A stretch of DNA of 64,000 nucleotides from Pempheris klunzingeri. Lineage: Eukaryota; Chordata; Actinopteri; Acropomatiformes; Pempheridae. The stretch is from positions 14,927,338 to 14,991,337 of the forward strand of contig NC_092028.1 of assembly GCF_042242105.1 (NCBI RefSeq), read 5' to 3'. The position numbers and the translations under genes are program-made. Of the stretch, positions 56,185 through 64,000 are shown piece after piece. The notes beneath the pieces were generated by a model. The model was given only the letters and a program-made list of their open reading frames with translations, had not been told where the DNA came from and made no database searches. Numbering within the stretch: position 1 is the stretch's first letter; each line of letters starts with the position of its first letter.

Positions 56185-59100
56185 TGTTCAGCTCTGGCTT
56201 TTGCGACCCGTGGGGAGAAATCCTAGTGCTTGGTGGGGTCGCATTGGCCCAGCTACGGCTCAGGAAATGCTTAGAGGTTTCTCGTTTCTGTATTTCTCTC
56301 CGACTTTAATGACTCTAATGAAAGAATGGAAAGAGGGTTGAGCTGGATGAGCCAAAAGGCATTTGCAGTGCAAGGCAAAAAGTAGGAAAATTGGAGGACA
56401 ATGTATGAACTGCTGTTGGAACATTAATTTTAAACAACTTCATTTACACACTGAACACAGACCGATCATTAACTACCTCCTGCTCAAGCTGGCGCTCCTG
56501 TGCCACCAGTTTGGCACTTTGTCGTCTCTGCTTCCTGTCGCATGTCAAAGGAAGCTCTTCCACCACAGATATGCAGACTCAGTATTGACACTGTACGCTG
56601 ATACAGCATATTATGTCTTGTGTGTAGTAGTCATTCGTCCATGTGGCTGGCAAGCAGCTTTGGCAATCAATGTGGTGTTTACCACAACAAAAGCAGATGA
56701 ACAAACAGACTAATCAGCAATGAAACCATTAATCACCAAGTGAATCGCAGCTAAATAGAATATAGATCCATAGTCTTGATGTCTGTCAGCTGGAAAAGTC
56801 GACTAATCTTGCTGTGAGGTGTTTCATTTTGCTCATTCTGATCTGTAGGAGACTGCTGAGAGCAGCAAATTTCATCTCGGATTTTCATTTTCAAGAAAAG
56901 GCAGGAGAGAGAATGAGGGAAAGATGGAGAGAAAGAGAGTATGCAGCATCTGGTCGGAGGGAACTGAGAACAGCCAATAACAACCCTGAAGATTTGTTGG
57001 ATGGAGTTTCAGGAAGTGGGCCCCCCTAAGTGGAGCAGGGGAGTGGGGGGGAAGCAAAAGGAGCTCAGGCTAGTGGAGTCACACTAGAGGGGGAGAGTTG
57101 TTGAGGAGTTGTTTGAAAGCACTTGGCGCTGCCTGTGCATGTGCCAGTTTGTCAGTCACCATGTTTACGTCCACGCTAATATTCACTATTACTCCAATAA
57201 TGACAATATTCCAAGTCATGCAAACAGCCTGGTTACATTTGGATAACCTGAATTAGGCCTGTTTCTGAATGAATCTGAAAGTCAAGACTTGGGAAAAGCA
57301 GATATAATTTGGGTTTAAGGAGAATTCTTTGGACTTGCACACAGGGCATTCAGAATATGCTTCTCAATTGGAGTTTTTTTCCCGCAGTTTGTGATGTGTG
57401 TCTTGCCTGTTTATGGTCAGCTCTGTGCGTTGTAAACGAGCCAAACGGCCAATAGTTGAGAGGGATGGGTTAAAGATGCATGCCCAAAAGAAAAGCTCGC
57501 ATTTGTGGTCAGAAAGAGAAGCACACACCCACTTTAAAACATTTCTACAGACTTGGATATCAACACGTTTTTGGATATGCGCAGATATAACGCAGACCTT
57601 GTCAATATGGTGGTTGAAGGAATGAAAGACGGAGGCTGTGTTTGCACGGTTGATCAAGTCCATCACTGATGAAAAACGTAGGAAAAAAAATCCTTGACAC
57701 AAAGCAGCCAAAGCCGTTCCACTTTTCCAGATTTTGACGCGATAAATGGCACATTAAAAAGTATGCACCTAAACAGGAATATCAGTGGAATATTAATTTT
57801 CATTAGTCATATAAACAAGTTTGTAGAAATACTGTCTTTTTTGGAAGGAAGGCAAATCTGGAATATTTTGTGGATGTAAACATACTGACTGTATTTGCAC
57901 ATGAAATTATGCCTTTGCAAATGATGTGTCTGCAGCACTTTGACTACTGCTCAGGATTGTTGAATAGTCTGTAAACATCCAGCCGTTTTATTTTGCAGTG
58001 GTTTCGGATTTAAAGATTGAATGTTAGTTTAGAGCAGAGATTTTCAAAGTGAGGCAAGAGAGATGTGAGGAAAATATACTGCCTTGAGTTGAAAGGGACA
58101 GTTAGTTTTAGTTTGGCCTAGTTATCAAAATGGTCACAGACACACAGCTCATGGAGACAGTCACTGTGCTTAAAAACTCTCTGAGTCATACATCAATCAA
58201 ATCTGCACACAAACACATGATACAAGTATTTGTAGATTCAGTATGACTTTCCCATGGTATCATGTTCTAAGATGAACTGCAGAACTTGCCTGAGAATCAT
58301 CGTGTTTTTGAGTTTCCTTCAGCGTCAAAGTAATCCTGTGATCGTTGTCTCTTCACCCATTGGTGCATTGCAACTGCTGAAAGCTAATTCGACATACTTT
58401 TAATAGTGCCAATATACTGAGTCCATGAAAACCCTCAAAATATGAGAACTCAAAACTTAAAACATAATTTCCTTACAATGAGAAGAAGGTAGAGGGTGAC
58501 TTTGAAAAACCACAGACTGCAGAGGCAATATGAGGACCGTGTTAAAGTGTGTCAATATTAAATATTGCAGTAGACTCGCCAAAATTTTGTATAATCAAAA
58601 CTTAAGAACGTTTATTTTCTTTATCCTCTCCTTTCTGCCAAAACAACAGGAAGCAGATTACAGTCGAAGGACACACAACATAAACCCCTCACACGGACAT
58701 TTACGAGCATGTACATGGTTGCAGTAGAGACATGGGTAGACATGAACCCTGTTTGCAACTATAATCATTTGCACATTTCCCCAATAAATTACCCAGCTCT
58801 GGGTTGTGTGTGTGTTTGTGCGTGTGTTCCCCAGGTTACGTGACATGGCCTGTACTTCTCTGTTTTATGGCCACTCATCCCCCAGGTTTCATTGCTTGCT
58901 TCTCTATCTGTGTGTACATTCTTGGGTCAGCATACAATATGCACTGTGAATAGAAACAAAGCTTGTATTTTTTTTTACCCCCTCTGTGCTTTTTTTTTTC
59001 TCACTGCATTTCTCAACTCACAATATCACAAACTGTTAACCATGAACAAAAGCTAATTTTCTCTATTTATCCCATTTCTTCACCAAAGCTTCCCAGCACA

Positions 59101-62100
59101 ACAGTATTACAGCTGAGTCATGCTGGGCTGTTAGAAATCCAATATTCAGGCCTTTATAGGCCATTACAGTTAACCATGACCAACAGTGAATTACACAACC
59201 TTATATAAGCCTGGTTGGTGTAGGCTTGTGTGTAGCCAGACACTGTTTTGTTTTTGGATTTAGGCCTGAAGAATCAAGGGCGAGTGTTAGAGAGAAATGC
59301 TGCTAACACTAAGAACATCACTCGATTTTTGTCTACTTTTGGCGTATGCACAAGAATTTAGTCTAAAGTTACATCAAATATTGCCATGACTGTCGTCGTC
59401 GACAACCAAACTTATTATTCGTCAATCAACTTTCCATCTTTAGAAGCGGAAACGCCCCCTAATATAAATGAATTTCTGGAAAAAACAGCATTTAAATCAG
59501 TGCTTTCACCTTGAATACATTTCTGTATCTTTTACATGACATTTTTTCGTGGTATATTGAAATTCAAAGGCGAGGTGGACTTTGTGAAAGAGACCTGGAC
59601 TACACGTCAAACTGGGAAAAACACTTTAAAGACATGTCATCTTGCTCTCAGCCCGTATCTCTGTGACAACATCAGAAAAAATTGTATCAAATTGGAGCAG
59701 AGCTCAGCTTAGTCACTTTCTCACATGTCGTCTCTCAAAACAATTTTCTGTTCACTTTCTTGCCCGTAGGCACGACGGTTGCCAGCAAATTGCATCAAAC
59801 GCATTTAACAGAAACAATGATTGATGCTGGAGTGCTGCCTGTGCCTATTTCAGGGAGAAAGGAGGAGTCGCTTCAAGGACAAGAACATTATGACTCGGGT
59901 TTGAGACGTATCATCTTACCTGAGCACACACCTGAGGTGTCAGCGCTCTGTCACGTGGGTGCGTCATTAACACTAAAGCTCAAGATAAAGTGTCAGGTGT
60001 CACTTTCTCACCAAAACCTTTTTTTAACTCGCTATTGCACAAGCACACACATGGCCTTTGTTGGTCAGAGAAAACAAGGCAGTTGATTACATAATTTTTG
60101 ACTATAAGATATCATGAGGGGCATTTTACTCTACTTTCTGGTGTTTTATAGACCAAATAATGAATCCAGAAAGTTATCAGCATATAAATCTAAAATTAAA
60201 ATGAGCGTTATTTACAGTCCTACATGCATACATGAACCTACAGTTAGAGACAAGAATATCAACATGCTAACACAGCTACAACATGAGGAAATATTGCAAC
60301 CGTGCCGACAATTTTATCTTAGTTGCCAACAGAATTTGCATCCCTCCATCTCTGCTGTGTGTGTCAATTGAATGCGAGGAGGCAAATACAGCAGAAAACC
60401 AGACATAAATTAACATATTAGGCCGTATAGACAGGTTAATATATTCCACAGCCACACACGGACAGACATTTTCCTGGCGTGTTTACGGAAGTTGCCTCAT
60501 TTGGAGGAGATATTGTTTGTGGTGCTCTGCTCTTCCACCTCTCCGTGGTCTGAATTTTCCCTTTCTGTTGGTGGCGAGCCCTCCACCACACACACACTAA
60601 CATATTGTGGTCTTTTGTTGTTGTTCTTTCCAGTCATGCTGGACTCCGGGTTGGCTTGTTGGGAAGTACATGGAAAGTTGTTGCCATGGCGACAGACAGC
60701 ATCAGGATTAGTGCGCTGGGAAGATAGATGTGGCAAAATTTAGTAAAATAAAGGTTTGATGTAAGATGTGTGAGAATGGGAAAGGGAGACAAAGAAAACA
60801 GGGATGCAGTGTTTTTCTTTTACTTTGAAATGTCCGTTGTGAGTGTAGACTTTATTAAAGTTATTTCCAAGAGCTTTGGGGCTTTGGAGTTTGAAACAGT
60901 TGCAGTAGTCCAGATGACTGGCCCAGCTGCTAGCACACAGACTAACATGCGAACAGCACATTGTGTTGTAATAAACCTCACTACATCATGTGTAGGATTT
61001 GCAGAAGCCTGCTAGAGATCATCTACTCCCTGTGGAGCACAAACACACACACGGTTTGTGGCCTATGTGTGTGCATGTGTGTCTTTGCATGGTCACAAAT
61101 ATAATACAGCTTTGTGTGACAAATGTGTGCTCACGAGAGAGTACAAGTTTATGTCCTTATTTGTGCACGGCTATGGCAGGAAACACATGTGTCACAGGTG
61201 GTGAAACCGTAACAAATTTCCATCTAAACATCAGCAGAGACTAAACAAGTCAAACATGGACGCAAAGTACACCAGAGAGTCCCTACAGCTTTTGATAAAA
61301 TCATCCTACAGAGATCTTCTGTAAATACTTAAAAAAGTGCATCTTTAGGAGTTGAAAGTTGTATTTGAGTGAAAGAGATCTGCGTAAGAAAACTACGGAC
61401 AAGGAGCACAGTTTTTAAGGGTCAAGGCTTGAGGTCACGGGGTCAGGACAATAAACAAATAGTAACATTTAGAGAGAGAGAGAGCAGCAGAAGGGTTATC
61501 TTTGCTGACAGTAAACAAAAGAAGAAGCTGCATCACACACACACACACACACGTTAGAAACACTGTTCTCTACATTGATTTTCTGCAGTAAACAGATTCA
61601 CTGCAGATGTTGTAAAGATGTTGACTGTCATCTCAATTCTTGTTTGGCACATTATTCTTTCAACGTCCCTCTGGTTTGTGGTCTTTGTGCCGCTGCTACC
61701 AAAACATAATCATGTCTGGCCATTAGTAGATAACAATTCAAAATGAGATAATGTCTCAGGTCAGGCTCCCTGACATCTCAGCCTTGTCCTGTTCACTAGC
61801 TCAGGTTTTCATTTTGCCAGGATAATAGGAAAAAGATGTTGCCTGTCGGCTCTAATGTAAATGCACACAGAACAGGAGTTGTCTGGAGGTCTTTAGCCTG
61901 TGTGATATTCTGTGAATGATTTGTGCCTGCCAGCCAGACACACTGTAAGAGGCGTACAAATGTGCGGTTGTTCCTTATTGCTTTGACAAAACGAGGCGTT
62001 TGAGGTTGTGTACGATACTTTCTGGGCTAAACAGTAGCAGCACAGTAGACCAAGACAAGGTATGTAATTTGTTAGACCTTCAATTAAGCTGGCATGTCAG

Positions 62101-62351
62101 TTAACAACACTTTTCCCAAACTGAAGTGAACATTTAATCTCAGAATAAAAGTATTCATGTATGATATCAGATAAAATATACATTTACACACATTTGATTT
62201 AAAGTGACCGTACACACTGAGAGTGAGTGACTAACTCTTTTTACTAACATCTGGAGCTGGTGTTCAAGACCTCCCACCCCCCACCCCCCCTCCTTTGAAT
62301 ACCAACTGTGTTACATCAAGATGCAGGGGTCCAGATTCTGTGTGTCTGCAT

Positions 62352-62380
62352 ATATGTGTGTGTGTGTGTGTGTGTGTGTC
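62352..62380. repeat. (GT)n microsatellite
   Basis: About 14 GT units with one CT interruption at the end. Confidence 0.9.
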
Positions 62381-62899
62381 TGTGTGTGAGAGTAAACCAA
62401 ATTCCTGGAGTAAAAACACAGCCTGTAGGATGTGGAAGGGTCACGAATGGGGAACAAGGGCGTGTGTTTCTGAGGAATTAAGGAACAAAACGGGTGGAAT
62501 TAGTAAGGTGGCTAACATAGGAGACACATGAACAACTGAGCGTATTGTCTTAAACGTGTGTGTGGGTGTGAGAGTGAACACAGCTGTGGGTCTCCATGTA
62601 TTATCTCCCCATGCACAGCTCATAATAAATCCAAATGTTGCTCTTGCTAACTGGGAAGACATTGACCCGACTCTCTCTTCAGATGTAGCTTGATTCAGTT
62701 TAGCAACACAAATAATTCTCTGACTTTTACAGGAAATGTCTTTGTCACTGTGTCATGAATTAAGTTATAGTGTTTACACAATTTGATATGAAATAATAAG
62801 GAACACTTCCTTATCCAGGATCTCATGTTTCAATCTGGCTTTTCAAGTAAAGCATAGCACTGAGAATGCTCTACGTAATCTCCCCCTTATAGAGATGTA

Positions 62900-63650
62900 A
62901 AGATTTAGCCGTAATTGTACTTAAATGAAGCTCTGCACTTGATAAAGTAGATCACAATGTCTTAATGTGTTGTCTAAAAGAATTTGTCAGAGTTGCAGAT
63001 GCTGCTCTTATGCAGTTTGTCTTCTATCTCTCAATTTGTTCTTAACTGTGGAGAACCCCAAGGCTCTGTCCTAGGTACCCTTCCGCTTTGCCTTCTGCTT
63101 TGTCTCTATCCTCTTGGTGAATAGCCATAGCCATAACATTTCTTTTCATTTGTTAATGTCGATGACGAGCAACTTCATGTGTCTGTAAAATCAGGAGCAA
63201 CCACCAATCTTTAAATACTGTCAAATAACTCCCTCTAATATCTGGCCTAGTGTCAGAAATTTACGAGTTATTTTTCATTATAATCCAACTTCTCATTTTT
63301 AAGTTAATGAAGAAGTTCTGTCTTGTATTAATCAACTTGCTATTGTTTTGAAAACAATTGTTTTGTTTTAATTTTTTTTATCTCACTTTCTGACTTGGAG
63401 ATGGTAATTCATGCTTTCATCTTTTCCAGTTTGCTGCTCATACTGGAATGATTATGAAGTTGTAACATTTCTGCGGCACTCTGTCCATCCATAGTCTATG
63501 GATAGAGTAAATTTGTAGAGCTAATTTGTAAGTGTGGCAATTGAGAGACTTGACCCAAAATTAAGCATTATTTATAGATTGCACTACTTTTGTGTAGCCC
63601 TTACTGGGTCAGAGTATAGGAAAACAGGCCTGCCATATCTTTGAATCATG
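62900..63650 (+). pseudogene. Decayed LINE reverse transcriptase
   Basis: Around 63040-63120 the plus strand reads NCGEPQGSVLGTL, a damaged version of the RT block CGVPQGSVLGPL, and is followed by a stretch like VRNLRVIF, the later FLGV-type block. Stops and frameshifts are frequent. The TAGGTACC within the block is also typical. It is a different LINE group from the one at 21664-22945. Confidence 0.65.
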
Positions 63651-64000
63651 TGGGACTGATCTCTGAATTCCCCTTTTCAAATCATTAACACTCATATTTA
63701 GTCAGTTCCTAGAGTCTTTATCCCACCAAATAATGTCTGTTTGGGAAACATACAATCACTCTGCTTCTCTATCTCCATTTTATTAATCTCATCGGTTGTT
63801 GCATGTGGAAATAGAAGTGGAGCGTAGGTCGGCTGTAGCCAGGCCAAGGATCGATCGATGCGCTGCCCACACAACAGCATCGCCAACAAATCCGGGAGAG
63901 ACAAAGAGAGAGAACTCAAGAGGCAGGCAGCAAGAAATTCTTCATTGCTACACCTCATTACTGCTGATGGAGAAGTTCTTGAAAGCAGTGAAGAGAGCTT

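Larger units (their letters stand above)
54432..64000. other. nherf2 intron (at least 9.5 kb), no further exon found
   Basis: Follows the donor AAG|GTAAGCAG. No second PDZ (GYGF-type) motif was recognised up to the window end. It holds a MITE fragment (about 54935-55100), GT microsatellites (56147-56181, 62352-62380) and a decayed LINE (62900-63650). Many short frames are chance. Confidence 0.6.

Noticed and set aside
1-64000. CRISPR arrays, tRNA or rRNA genes, prokaryotic operons
   Set aside because: None seen; the direct repeats present are a minisatellite, microsatellites and a segmental duplication in a vertebrate genome.

Overview
The window is nuclear DNA of a ray-finned (teleost) fish. 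Genes are split by introns, several only 80-120 bp long. The spacers are full of teleost-type mobile elements (Tc1-like, piggyBac-like and other MITEs, L2/CR1-type LINE fragments) and CA/GT microsatellites, and every recognisable protein has its closest relatives in fish or other vertebrates. Nothing prokaryotic was seen: no operons, CRISPR arrays or tRNA/rRNA genes. All exon limits below were read by eye from splice consensus, reading-frame continuity and family knowledge; no alignment or transcript search was run.

Region 1 (1-13.9 kb) is a direct tandem duplication with a period near 8.89 kb. Each copy carries one minus-strand, interferon-induced protein 44-like (IFI44-like) G-domain gene of six coding exons (263 aa), driven by a TATA promoter. 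Copy A (CDS 136-3430) has a second, internal duplication that doubles its promoter and first coding exon, and it has lost the Asp of the G3 (DxxG) motif. Copy B (CDS 9026-12517) keeps DxxG. Both copies keep an intact interferon-response element (ISRE) in a distal promoter. The spacer between them holds a 10-bp-period minisatellite, a dead Tc1-like element, a LINE endonuclease fragment and a promoter-like E-box/CRE/TATA cluster.

Region 2 (13.9-23 kb) holds a complete minus-strand litaf gene (four coding exons, 145 aa, CDS 15829-17832), then an intergenic stretch ending in a 5'-truncated LINE with a mutated reverse transcriptase.

Region 3 (25.7-29.8 kb) holds two plus-strand MYADM-family tetraspan-like genes in tandem. 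Both encode 284 aa. The first has an intron in its coding region and the second has none.

Region 4 (37-41.3 kb) is a plus-strand somatostatin receptor gene, best matched to sstr5. It has a probable noncoding first exon near 37.1-37.3 kb and three coding exons (393 aa). The sequence allows two alternative products: a truncated five-TM form by intron retention, and an alternative C-tail.

Region 5 (52.1-64 kb) is the 5' part of a plus-strand nherf2 (slc9a3r2) gene: PDZ1 and the start of the linker, with a GC-AG first major intron. PDZ2 and the ezrin-binding tail were not found and presumably lie beyond the window.

The receptor's C-terminus ends in a class I PDZ ligand (S-S-L) and its neighbour encodes a class I PDZ scaffold. 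In human, LITAF, SSTR5 and NHERF2 all lie on 16p13, while their paralogues SSTR2 and NHERF1 share 17q25, so the window looks like the fish counterpart of the 16p13 side of that paralogon.
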